This document shows, piece by piece, positions 18,054-26,849 of a stretch of DNA of 64,000 nt (within the stretch, counting starts at the first letter, position 1; every line of letters starts with the position of its first letter). Below the pieces are notes generated by a model, which saw nothing but the letters and a program-made list of their open reading frames with translations, did no database searches and was not told the origin of the DNA. The stretch is from Vibrio neptunius (GTDB lineage: Bacteria > Pseudomonadota > Gammaproteobacteria > Enterobacterales > Vibrionaceae). The stretch is taken from positions 1-64,000 of the forward strand of contig NZ_JXXU01000040.1 of assembly GCF_000967495.1 (NCBI RefSeq), in the 5' to 3' direction. The position numbers were made by a program, and so were the translations under genes.

Positions 18054-19418
18054 TTAACCAAACGACGCCCAGATCACCGTGGCAACCAATACAGGGCAGA
18101 CAAACTTGACGTAAGCTGGCCACAGCTTCCCAAACCAACCTTGCGTAAATTCAGGGTAACCTTGCTTAAGTTCTTTGATTTTCGAGTGACGATTCCACAC
18201 CCAACCGCCGAACAAACAGAAAAGTAATGCCGCAGCAGGTTGAAGGTACTGCGTTGCAGCTGTTGCAACCAAGCCAAATAGAGCACCAAAATTAAATACT
18301 ATTATGATGCTCACCAAAGCAATTAAACCACCGAGAATCCAGCTTGTGGTACTGCGTTTAGTGTTAAAACGTTCACCGACTAGCGCAACTGGACATTCCA
18401 GCATAGAGATGGAAGAAGTCAGTGCTGCAATTGTAAGGAGTAGGAAGAACACAATCGCAAATAGCTGGCCTAACAAACCAAGACTATCAAACATCAAAGG
18501 CAATACTTGGAAAACCAGAGTATCTGAACTGAGCAGAGAACCATCCTCAGCATAGATCTGTACACCTTTCTGCATCGCCACAAACATCGCGGGCATCACT
18601 ACTAGACCCGCGATAAAAGCAACCGCTGTATCTACCAGAGTCACATTCATTGCCATTTTCGGCAAGTTCTCTTTCTTGCTAAGGTAAGAGCCATAAATCA
18701 ACATGGAACAACCACCAATGGTCAGAGAAAAGAAGCCCTGCCCCATGGCTGCGAGAATCAATTTTCGGTCCATCACCTTGTCAAAATCTGGGACAAGATA
18801 ATGCTTAAGTCCTTCCATCGCGCCAGATTGAGTCATGATATAAATGAACAATAAGCCAAATAGAATGAACAAAGCAGGCATCAAGCGCGTCGACCATTTT
18901 TCGATACCTTGTTTGACCCCACCCTGTACGATGAGAATTGTCAGCACGTAGAAAACAAGGGTGCCAAACAGGTTACGTTCAACACTGAATCCCTTAAACC
19001 AAGCACTTGCGGCTTGAATGCCTACCACATCGGCCACAGCACCAAACAAAAAACAGATCAACCAACCGCCGACAATGCTGTAGAACGCCAACACAGCGCT
19101 TGGGACACTTAAACCTATCCATCCAACAAAGCCACCGACCTTTTTAGCGAGTGGATTAGAGCTGAGAGAGCGCATGCTATCAACAGGGTTGGCCTGACCA
19201 TGACGACCGATCGCCATTTCAACCACCAACATGGGAAACGCCACCAGCAAAATCATCACTAGATATACCAATAGAAAGGCTCCACCACCATTACTGGCAG
19301 CTTGAGTTGGGAAGCCCCAAATATTGCCTAAACCAACCGCAGCACCTGCTGCCGCTAGAATAAAGCCTAAACGAGAGCCAAAGTGCTCACGTGTTTGAAA
19401 ATTGTCTGCTTGTGCCAT
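18054..19418 (-). CDS. NSS-family sodium-dependent amino acid transporter, probably for tryptophan
   Basis: This 454-residue LeuT-fold protein imports an amino acid with sodium. The first helix has the family signature AAAGAAVGLGNIWGFP and the sodium-site region NGGGAFLLVYL; 11 to 12 hydrophobic helices follow. Substrate is not readable from the family, but a near-perfect TrpR operator lies 22 bases upstream of the ATG, which points to tryptophan. Named NSS tryptophan transporters (TnaT) exist in other bacteria. It converges on the rimK operon. Confidence 0.88.
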   Translation of the reverse strand: MAQADNFQTREHFGSRLGFILAAAGAAVGLGNIWGFPTQAASNGGGAFLLVYLVMILLVAFPMLVVEMAIGRHGQANPVDSMRSLSSNPLAKKVGGFVGWIGLSVPSAVLAFYSIVGGWLICFLFGAVADVVGIQAASAWFKGFSVERNLFGTLVFYVLTILIVQGGVKQGIEKWSTRLMPALFILFGLLFIYIMTQSGAMEGLKHYLVPDFDKVMDRKLILAAMGQGFFSLTIGGCSMLIYGSYLSKKENLPKMAMNVTLVDTAVAFIAGLVVMPAMFVAMQKGVQIYAEDGSLLSSDTLVFQVLPLMFDSLGLLGQLFAIVFFLLLTIAALTSSISMLECPVALVGERFNTKRSTTSWILGGLIALVSIIIVFNFGALFGLVATAATQYLQPAAALLFCLFGGWVWNRHSKIKELKQGYPEFTQGWFGKLWPAYVKFVCPVLVATVIWASFG

Positions 19419-19439
19419 ACCGCTTAACTTGCACCAATA

Positions 19440-19456
19440 AACTAGTTGACTAGTAC
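19440..19456 (-). promoter_or_regulatory. TrpR-type operator
   Basis: AACTAGTTGACTAGTAC differs from the E. coli trp operator core AACTAGTTAACTAGTAC at one central base. It is 22-38 bases upstream of the transporter start and overlaps the region just downstream of a TAATAT -10-like hexamer. Confidence 0.75.
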
Positions 19457-19750
19457 AATATTACAAAATTCATATTCACTCCAGCCATAAGGGTATTAAG
19501 TAACCAGTTTTAGACAAATAAATAGAAAATTAAGCTGTACATTAATTAATACAAAGCATTTTTAACCAATGAGTAAGGGAAGTTTGAAGCGTGAAGTGTG
19601 CCGAACAACCAATGCAATGAAAGAATCCAGACAATTTTCATCGTGATATCCAACGAATAAAATCCAAATAATCATTAAGTTAGCGGGAAAAGATCAGCAT
19701 CTTCGCTATTGGTTATGAGTTGGTTTACTACATCCATTAAGGAGAGAAAA
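19457..19750. other. intergenic region between the NSS transporter and the chitinase
   Basis: About 290 AT-rich bases must hold the divergent promoters. Apart from the TrpR-type operator at its left end I recognise no operator, small gene or repeat. Confidence 0.5.
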
Positions 19751-22294
19751 ATGGGTTCGAATCTGCTCAGAGTTACCATCGCCGCAGCATTAGGGCTAAG
19801 CTACCAAGCACAAGCCTATGACTGCATTGGCTTGGAGGTTTGGGATAGCAATACGGTATACACATCTGGAGATCTAGTTCAGACATCCAATCATGCTTAT
19901 CAAGCCAGTCATTGGACACAGGGTAATGACCCCGTCAGAAATTCTGGGGATTGGCAAACATGGCAAGACCTTGGACAATGCGACACTGGCAGTGGTAACA
20001 CCGCTCCAGCAGTATCTATAGTTTCTCCTGTCAATAACGCTGAGATCCCCGAAGGCACAGCCACCACAATACAGGCTTCCGCCAGTGATAGCGATGGCAG
20101 CATCGCTCATGTGATCTTCATGGTTGATGGTCAGAACATCGCAACGGTCTCGCAAGCACCTTATCAAGCAGATTGGACAGCGATCGCAGATGCAACCACC
20201 ATTTCCATTATTGCCACTGACAATGAAAGCGCAACATCAGAAACGCAGATTGCAATCAGCGTCACCTTAGCTGGCGAACCGATCCCTCCTTCGGTCACTT
20301 TAACCAGTCCTTCAGGCAGCGAGCAATTAACGGAAGGCGACCTTCTCACATTGAGCGCGAATGCCTCCGACACCGATGGCAGCGTTGATAAAGTCGAATT
20401 TTTTGTTGATGGACAATTGATTGCCAGCGATACATCCGCACCCTATGAAGTCACGTGGACTTCAGTCAGTGGCACTCATAACATCAAAGCCAAAGCCACA
20501 GACAACGGTAACCAAACTACTTCAACACAAGAGGTATCAATGGTTGTAGCCAGCAAGGCAGCAGGTGGCTGTGCAGGGCTACCAACCTATACCGCAGGGT
20601 CCAACTACAGTACGGGTCAGCTGGTACAGAACCATAATCAAAAATACCGTTGTGACATCGCTGGTTGGTGTTCTTCAGCTGCTGCTTGGGCCTATGAACC
20701 AGGACAAGGAGATTATTGGGAGCAAGCCTGGACGGGGTTAGGTGCTTGCGCGGCTCCACCAACGGTAACCATCACTCACCCTAGTGACAATCAAATATTG
20801 CTCGCTGGCAGCACGGTCAGTTTCTCTGCTGATGCATCAGACTCGGATGGGACAATAAACCAAGTCGAATTCTTCGCTGGCAATAACAGCCTAGGTGTAG
20901 TGACACAGCCACCTTACTCAGTGAGTTGGACAGCGACTCAAATTGGCTTAAATAGCCTCAAAGCAGTCGCGACAGACAATGAAAACAACACGGGCGAAGC
21001 GATGGTTTCGGTGACAGTCAGTGATCAAGACTTAGTGGTAGCATTGACATCACCAGCACCGGGCCAAACCGTCGGGTTAGGTAAATCGGTCCAGTTTGCC
21101 GCCGATGCAACATCGCTGTCTGCCAGCGTGAAGCAGGTCGATTTCTTAGTCAACGGAGCCACTGTCGGTACCGATACTACTGCTCCATACAGTTTTAACT
21201 GGACCGCAGGTGCAGTAGGTCGTTATACCGTAGCAGCCAAAGCCATAGATTCAACCAACAGCGAAGTGACGTCCGATGCTGCGACAATATCTGTCGAAGA
21301 ACAGACAGAAAAAACACATAAGTTGATCGGATATTGGCATAACTTCGTCAACGGTGCAGGGTGCCCAATGCGATTGGCAGATATGTCACAAGCTTGGGAT
21401 GTTATCGACATTGCATTTGCCGAAAATGATCGCACCAGCGATGGTACTGTCCACTTTAACCTTTACTCTGGTGATATCCATAGCAGTTGTGCTGCACTTG
21501 ACCCAGCTCAGTTCAAACAAGACATGGCGGCACTACAAGCTAAAGGTAAGAAGTTTGTCCTTTCTCTTGGTGGTGCAGAAGGCACGATAACGCTCAATAC
21601 TGATCAGGATGAAGCCAACTTTGTCGCCAGCTTGACTGACATCATCAATGAGTGGGGTTTCGATGGTCTTGATGTCGACTTAGAGAGTGGTTCTAATCTG
21701 GTCCATGGCTCGCAAATTCAAGCGCGTTTAGGCCGGGCACTACTACAAATCGAGCAAAACATGGGCGGAGATATGTACCTGACAATGGCGCCAGAGCATC
21801 CTTATGTTCAAGGCGGGTTCGTCGCTTACAGCGGTATTTGGGGCGCCTACATTCCGATTATTAACGATACACGCAGTACACTAGATCTTCTCCACGTACA
21901 GCTTTATAACAATGGTGGCCTGCCGAATCCTTACACGCAAGGTAGCGCTGCTGAAGGCTCTATCGATATGATGGTTGCACAATCTAAGATGCTGATTGAA
22001 GGTTTTGAGCTGGCAGATGGAACTCAGTTTGCGCCGCTTCGAGATGAACAAGTCGCTATCGGCTTGCCATCAGGCCCTAGCTCAGCGAACTCAGGGCAAG
22101 CACCGACTCAGAATATTCTTGACGCATTGGATTGTCTAACTAAAGGCACACGCTGTGGCTCAGTCACTCCTGCCTTTAACTATCCTAACTATGCGGGTGT
22201 AATGACCTGGTCAATTAACTGGGATGAGCACGATGGGTTCATCTTCTCAGGTCCTGTTGGCGACAAGCTGACCCAGATGAATAACCGCCAATAA
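19751..22294 (+). CDS. secreted multidomain chitinase (GH18)
   Basis: The start at 19751 follows GGAGAG and gives a 22-residue signal peptide ending AQA. The mature protein has a first chitin-binding module (about 23-75), two Ig-like repeats (84-267), a second chitin-binding module (271-333), two more Ig-like repeats (335-515), then a GH18 catalytic domain (520-847). The GH18 active site DGLDVDLE lies at about 638-645 with the catalytic glutamate in place, so hydrolysis of chitin beta-1,4 links is expected outside the cell. The four repeats share SPxxG, DSDGS and PYxxxWT motifs. Total 847 residues. Confidence 0.93.
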   Translation: MGSNLLRVTIAAALGLSYQAQAYDCIGLEVWDSNTVYTSGDLVQTSNHAYQASHWTQGNDPVRNSGDWQTWQDLGQCDTGSGNTAPAVSIVSPVNNAEIPEGTATTIQASASDSDGSIAHVIFMVDGQNIATVSQAPYQADWTAIADATTISIIATDNESATSETQIAISVTLAGEPIPPSVTLTSPSGSEQLTEGDLLTLSANASDTDGSVDKVEFFVDGQLIASDTSAPYEVTWTSVSGTHNIKAKATDNGNQTTSTQEVSMVVASKAAGGCAGLPTYTAGSNYSTGQLVQNHNQKYRCDIAGWCSSAAAWAYEPGQGDYWEQAWTGLGACAAPPTVTITHPSDNQILLAGSTVSFSADASDSDGTINQVEFFAGNNSLGVVTQPPYSVSWTATQIGLNSLKAVATDNENNTGEAMVSVTVSDQDLVVALTSPAPGQTVGLGKSVQFAADATSLSASVKQVDFLVNGATVGTDTTAPYSFNWTAGAVGRYTVAAKAIDSTNSEVTSDAATISVEEQTEKTHKLIGYWHNFVNGAGCPMRLADMSQAWDVIDIAFAENDRTSDGTVHFNLYSGDIHSSCAALDPAQFKQDMAALQAKGKKFVLSLGGAEGTITLNTDQDEANFVASLTDIINEWGFDGLDVDLESGSNLVHGSQIQARLGRALLQIEQNMGGDMYLTMAPEHPYVQGGFVAYSGIWGAYIPIINDTRSTLDLLHVQLYNNGGLPNPYTQGSAAEGSIDMMVAQSKMLIEGFELADGTQFAPLRDEQVAIGLPSGPSSANSGQAPTQNILDALDCLTKGTRCGSVTPAFNYPNYAGVMTWSINWDEHDGFIFSGPVGDKLTQMNNRQ

Positions 22295-22325
22295 AAAAGA
22301 GAGCGCCGTTTGGCGCTCTTCTCTT
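22295..22325. terminator. bidirectional terminator between chitinase and yggN
   Basis: Stem AGAGCGCC/GGCGCTCT with GTTT loop, A run on the left and T-rich tract on the right, between convergent genes. Confidence 0.8.
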
Positions 22326-22333
22326 ATCGGGAA

Positions 22334-23077
22334 TTAAATAGTGAAAATCTGATAATCTTTTAGCTGTGGAATTTTTTTATGCAATTCCTGCTCTTGCTCT
22401 ACCATGTTGTCAAGTGAGTCACAAAATTCCTGACTCTGTTTCTCCACGCCAACGGAGTGCTCTTCAAGTCTTTTTGCAATTCGCTCTTTTAGCTCACTCA
22501 TAGTGTTTGTCATTTCTGTCAGGTTCAGACCGCCTTCCGCTTTCATTTTTTCCGACATCGCATTGAATGCGCTGGTGATGAACTCTTCATTGAACAGCTT
22601 CTTCGCACTTTCAAAATCTTCCGCCCACGTTTCACGCAGTGAGCCAAAGCTGTCGGCTGGTAAAACCAAATCGCCATTCTGATAATAACGGGCTTCAATA
22701 TCAGCGTAGAACTTCTGCATGGAGGCTTTCACACTATCAAAAGCTTCCGGTGCATCGAAGCTTTGGCCAACATCATCGATGATATCATTCGCCAAAGCCA
22801 AACCATTTCGAGCAATCTGCTTTGCTCGTGGCAAGTAATCATTTAAATTGCTGCGATAGTCAGCAACTGCTTGCTGCTGTGACGCATCTAAAGGGATGAC
22901 TTCACCATGAATCGTCAAAGTGTTATCGGCATTCACGATCGCACTGTCACCGCTGACTTGATGGATCTCTAACGTCTCACCATTGAGGCGGATACCATTT
23001 TTCAAATCGACCTGACACTGAGCTGCGTACGCTTGACTCACCACAAGCAACGGGATGGTCATTAGAATTCGTTTCAT
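22334..23077 (-). CDS. yggN: YggN/DUF2884 family exported protein
   Basis: I place the start at 23077 (MKRILMTIPLLVVSQAYA) because it gives a clean signal peptide cut near AYA-AQC and has GGTGAG upstream; the longer frame to 23137 overlaps the preceding gene. The mature part is about 230 residues, largely helical, with long charged heptad-like stretches (for example around MKAEGGLNLTEMTNTMSELK) that suggest coiled coil. The family is periplasmic and of unknown function. It follows a GreA/GreB-like gene on the same strand. Confidence 0.8.
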   Translation of the reverse strand: MKRILMTIPLLVVSQAYAAQCQVDLKNGIRLNGETLEIHQVSGDSAIVNADNTLTIHGEVIPLDASQQQAVADYRSNLNDYLPRAKQIARNGLALANDIIDDVGQSFDAPEAFDSVKASMQKFYADIEARYYQNGDLVLPADSFGSLRETWAEDFESAKKLFNEEFITSAFNAMSEKMKAEGGLNLTEMTNTMSELKERIAKRLEEHSVGVEKQSQEFCDSLDNMVEQEQELHKKIPQLKDYQIFTI

Positions 23078-23133
23078 TTTAATCTCACCATATTGACTCT
23101 TCGCTACCCTAACAAAAACCCAAAGCACTTGTG

Positions 23134-23610
23134 TCAAATTATTGTATCGACCTCATAGTTAAAGGTAGTTGTCGCGACCTGATACTCTATTTCATCCCCC
23201 ATGACCTTACCCTTCATCGCAAAGCCGAGTGGTGAATCGAACGTGACCAACATGACTTCCTGTTGCTTGTGCTGAACTTTCAAACCACCCGCACAAGGGG
23301 CAACAAAAAACCATCGACATTTATCTTCCAGATCAATCAAACAAACCAGACTACCAAGAGTGATTCGCTCTGATTGTTGTGGTAGTTTAAGTTGACCCAT
23401 GACACTCAGATTTCGCTCGCCGTCCTGTACACGCATTGCCTGTCCATGGGCAAGGTAGGATGCCTCAAGCGCCAAGGTATCATACTTATGTTCTGGAACA
23501 GTTTCTTCATCAGTAGCAGACTCGATTGCGCGTTGAGTCGCACGGTGAGCAACCTCAAGGGATTGTTGCATGGAAGATAGAATAGTTTGCAATAGCTCCA
23601 ATTTGTTCAT
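23134..23610 (-). CDS. GreA/GreB-family (transcript cleavage factor-like) protein
   Basis: The 158-residue protein looks like a Gre factor: an N-terminal helical hairpin (about 1-75) with acidic residues at its tip (ATDEETVPEHKYDTLA) and a C-terminal FKBP-like domain beginning ERITLGSLVCLID. True GreA has an LSENAEYH-type tip, which is altered here, so RNA cleavage cannot be assumed; competition for the RNA polymerase secondary channel is possible. Such proteins are sometimes mislabelled as acyl-carrier synthases. It precedes yggN by 56 bases. Confidence 0.75.
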   Translation of the reverse strand: MNKLELLQTILSSMQQSLEVAHRATQRAIESATDEETVPEHKYDTLALEASYLAHGQAMRVQDGERNLSVMGQLKLPQQSERITLGSLVCLIDLEDKCRWFFVAPCAGGLKVQHKQQEVMLVTFDSPLGFAMKGKVMGDEIEYQVATTTFNYEVDTII

Positions 23611-23687
23611 ACTAAAATCATGTTCCTCCCCTCTTAATACCTCTAGAATACTATGTCAGGCACTTTCGTCATACTGGTAATAGGCAA

Positions 23688-25619
23688 ATGCAAACATCCG
23701 GCAACCAAGATCAAATTCACGCTACATTGCGTACCGCTTTTGGCTTTGAACAACTTAGAGACGGGCAATATCAAGTCATAGATAAGGTTTTGGACGGCAA
23801 ATCCTGCGCAGCGATTTTCCCAACGGGTTCAGGAAAGTCTCTTTGTTATCAGTTATCTGCTATGTGTTTACCACATCTGACCTTAGTCATTTCTCCTCTA
23901 CTAGCCTTAATGAAAGATCAGCTCGAGTTCTTGCATAGCAAAGGGATCGCAGCAGCGTCTCTCAACTCCAGCCAAAGCAAGGAAGAAGCCCAACGGATCA
24001 TGGCGCAAGTACGTAATCGCGATGTCAAGATCCTAATGGTTTCTGTCGAACGATTGAAAAACGAGCGTTTTCGTCACTTTTTATCTCAGCTTAGTATCTC
24101 GCAATTGGTTGTCGATGAAGCACACTGTATCTCAGAATGGGGACACAATTTTCGCCCTGACTACCTAAAGCTTCCTCAGTTTCAACAAGAACTCGCTATT
24201 CCTCAAGTTCTCCTTTTAACCGCGACGGCAACGCAAGCGGTACTAGATGACATGAGTAAGAAATTCAACATAGCGCCGCATGACATTACGGTCACTGGTT
24301 TTTATCGACCTAATCTAGACATTTCAGTCGTGCCCTGTTCGCAAGCACAAAAAAAGGACGCCTTGTTGTCCGTCATCAACCAAGATCCAAAGTTACCGAC
24401 CATTGTGTACGTGACCCAGCAGAACAGTGCCGAATTTATAGCCAAGCTACTCACTGAACAAGGTGTCAAAGCAAAGGCCTATCACGCGGGGCTAGATAGT
24501 GAAACCAGAGAACGAATTCAACAGGATTTTATGTCTGGTCAAACAGATTGCATTGCCGCTACCATTGCTTTTGGGATGGGAGTAGATAAATCAGATATCC
24601 GTCGCGTGATTCATTTTGATTTACCTAAATCAATTGAAAACTATGCGCAAGAAATTGGCCGTGCAGGTCGAGACGGACAAACTTCACAATGTATTTTGCT
24701 CGCCAACGAGGACGGTGTGTGTACGTTAGAAAATTTTGTCTACGGAGATACGCCTGAATACGATGAAATCCATAATGTCATTCAGCAGGCTGTTACGTCA
24801 GAGCGAAACTGGGAAGTAGTTATCTCTCGTCTTTCTTCAAACAGCAATATTCGCCAACTACCCCTAAAAACATTACTCGTATACATGGAAATGGCTAAGG
24901 TCATCACAGCCCAATACAGTTACTTCGCTGACTATCGTTTCAAATTCATCAGGCCTAAGCAAGGTATTATTGACCATTTTGATGGCGAGAGACGCCAATT
25001 TAGCGAAGCACTGTTTCACTGTTCACCACAAGCTAGGCTGTGGTGTCAGGTTGATTTTGATGCTCTGTGGCAAAGCTATAAAGGCGAACGCTCGCGTGCC
25101 GTCGCCGCACTGGATTATTTCCATCAAAATGGATGGATTGAGCTGGAAAGTAAGTTAATGACCGAAGTGTATCGGATAAGCCCACCTCAACAGTCTATCG
25201 AGGCTCTCAGTAAGCAGCTTTGGCAACTGTTTAGAAGTAAAGAACTCAGTGACGTCAAACGTATTCACAATCTTTTAGCACTGTTTAAATCCAAACACTG
25301 TTTGAGTAAGGCACTGGCAAACTATTTTTCAGACAGCCAAGCTCCAGAGGCGTGTGGTCATTGCAGCGTATGTCGTGGAGAACAGCATGCTTGGCCTAAT
25401 ACGACACACCCACAACTAGAACGCCAACAGATTGCTGATTGGCTGGCTCCTCTGCAAGGAAAATCCGCCTCACCACTATCCAACAACCTCAAAACGAAGT
25501 TCCTGTGCGGCATTGCGACCCCTTGGTTTACAAAAGTCAAAGCACGCAGCTTAACAGGGTTTGGCAAACTCAGTGAGCATCCATATCAGCGAGTACTGAG
25601 CGAAGTTGAGTCGATTTAG
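23688..25619 (+). CDS. RecQ-family ATP-dependent DNA helicase
   Basis: The 643-residue protein has the superfamily 2 helicase core: Walker A PTGSGKS at 45-51, DEAH with the RecQ aromatic loop (VVDEAHCISEWGHNFRPD) near 142, TATAT near 177, and motif VI QEIGRAGRDGQ near 322. A zinc-binding cysteine cluster (CGHCSVC) near residue 556 fits the RecQ-Ct domain. No clear HRDC domain follows, so it is probably a paralogue of the main RecQ rather than RecQ itself. It converges on dinB with only six bases between. Confidence 0.9.
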   Translation: MQTSGNQDQIHATLRTAFGFEQLRDGQYQVIDKVLDGKSCAAIFPTGSGKSLCYQLSAMCLPHLTLVISPLLALMKDQLEFLHSKGIAAASLNSSQSKEEAQRIMAQVRNRDVKILMVSVERLKNERFRHFLSQLSISQLVVDEAHCISEWGHNFRPDYLKLPQFQQELAIPQVLLLTATATQAVLDDMSKKFNIAPHDITVTGFYRPNLDISVVPCSQAQKKDALLSVINQDPKLPTIVYVTQQNSAEFIAKLLTEQGVKAKAYHAGLDSETRERIQQDFMSGQTDCIAATIAFGMGVDKSDIRRVIHFDLPKSIENYAQEIGRAGRDGQTSQCILLANEDGVCTLENFVYGDTPEYDEIHNVIQQAVTSERNWEVVISRLSSNSNIRQLPLKTLLVYMEMAKVITAQYSYFADYRFKFIRPKQGIIDHFDGERRQFSEALFHCSPQARLWCQVDFDALWQSYKGERSRAVAALDYFHQNGWIELESKLMTEVYRISPPQQSIEALSKQLWQLFRSKELSDVKRIHNLLALFKSKHCLSKALANYFSDSQAPEACGHCSVCRGEQHAWPNTTHPQLERQQIADWLAPLQGKSASPLSNNLKTKFLCGIATPWFTKVKARSLTGFGKLSEHPYQRVLSEVESI

Positions 25620-25625
25620 CTGGCG

Positions 25626-26696
25626 TCAGAAAAAGCTCAGCTGTTTGGTCTGCTCTTCAGGCTTAAGCATCACGTTTAGGCCTAATAGTCGAATCTCGCG
25701 CCCTTGTTGGCGTTTAAGAATGTCACGCAATAAATCTTTGAAGTAATCCAGCTCAAGTTCAGAGTGTATGTGTTCAATCGTCGTGAGCTGGAAATCGGCA
25801 AACTTGAGTTTGATGCCCTGCTTGATAATGGCTTTCTCAGGAGAAGCTTTGATCAATCTTGTTTCCAGCTCAGGAAAGAGCTTATGTTCAATAACCTGCC
25901 AACACTCGTCATAAGTACTGATATTTTCACTGAACGTCCGCTCGACACCTACGGACTTCCGTTCACGCTCAACGACCACCTCTCGCCGGTCAATACCATG
26001 ACTCTTTTTCCACAGAGAGGCGCCTAATCGGCCAAAGCGTAATAACAGCTCACGATAATCACTGTTTTTCACATCCTCACAGAGATAAAAACCGGCCTGA
26101 TGCAATTTTTCTAAACTCACCTTTCCCACTCCAGGGATTTTTTCTAACGGTAGCTTATCGACAACTTGCTGCACTTTGTCAGGCGGTATCACATATTGCC
26201 CATTAGGCTTGTTCATGTCCGATGCAACTTTTGCCAAAAACTTTACTGGAGCAACACCAGCCGATGCGGTCAGTTGCAGTTCACTAAAAATATCCCGCCG
26301 GATTGCTTCTGCAATCAATGTCGCTGAGCCATAACACTGTTGACACTCTGTCACGTCCAAAAATGCTTCATCCAAGGATAGAGGCTCAATGAGTGTCGTG
26401 TAACGGGAGAAAATCTCACGAATATGCTGAGAGGCTTGTTTGTACACCTGCATACGGCCAGGGACGACCAGTAGGTGAGGACATAATTTCAACGCTTGGC
26501 CTGTGGGCATCGCGCTTCGAATACCAAACCTTCTCGCTTCATAGTTACATGTACTTAGAACACCACGTTGCTTCTCATGCCCGCCAACGGCTAGTGGCCG
26601 TCCGCGATAGCTCGGATTATCACGCATCTCAACCGCCGCATAAAAGCAGTCCATATCAACATGAATGATCTTTCTTACTTTTTCGTCGGACATCAT
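25626..26696 (-). CDS. dinB: DNA polymerase IV
   Basis: DinB is the Y-family translesion polymerase induced by DNA damage. The 356-residue protein has the catalytic aspartates in HVDMDCFYAAVE near residue 13 and SLDEAFLDVT near 107, helix-hairpin-helix KIPGVGKVSLEKL near 184, and a C-terminal little finger domain ending QLSFF, which resembles a sliding-clamp binding peptide. Two adjacent ATGs (26696 and 26693) are possible starts. A perfect LexA box lies 13 bases upstream, so it is in the SOS regulon. Confidence 0.96.
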   Translation of the reverse strand: MMSDEKVRKIIHVDMDCFYAAVEMRDNPSYRGRPLAVGGHEKQRGVLSTCNYEARRFGIRSAMPTGQALKLCPHLLVVPGRMQVYKQASQHIREIFSRYTTLIEPLSLDEAFLDVTECQQCYGSATLIAEAIRRDIFSELQLTASAGVAPVKFLAKVASDMNKPNGQYVIPPDKVQQVVDKLPLEKIPGVGKVSLEKLHQAGFYLCEDVKNSDYRELLLRFGRLGASLWKKSHGIDRREVVVERERKSVGVERTFSENISTYDECWQVIEHKLFPELETRLIKASPEKAIIKQGIKLKFADFQLTTIEHIHSELELDYFKDLLRDILKRQQGREIRLLGLNVMLKPEEQTKQLSFF

Positions 26697-26708
26697 TACA
26701 CATTAAAA

Positions 26709-26724
26709 CTGTACATAAAAACAG
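26709..26724. promoter_or_regulatory. LexA box controlling dinB
   Basis: CTGTACATAAAAACAG is an exact CTGT-N8-ACAG match, ending 13 bases before the dinB start. Confidence 0.9.
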
Positions 26725-26849
26725 TATAACTTTTCTCTCCCTACTCGCCAACTGTGGCAAGAAGAGCAACACTTTTTTCCGACTTTCTAATAGAAGTATC
26801 AAAATATGCAGTTATTATTAATTTATAGGATGCGATAAGGAGGACTCAG

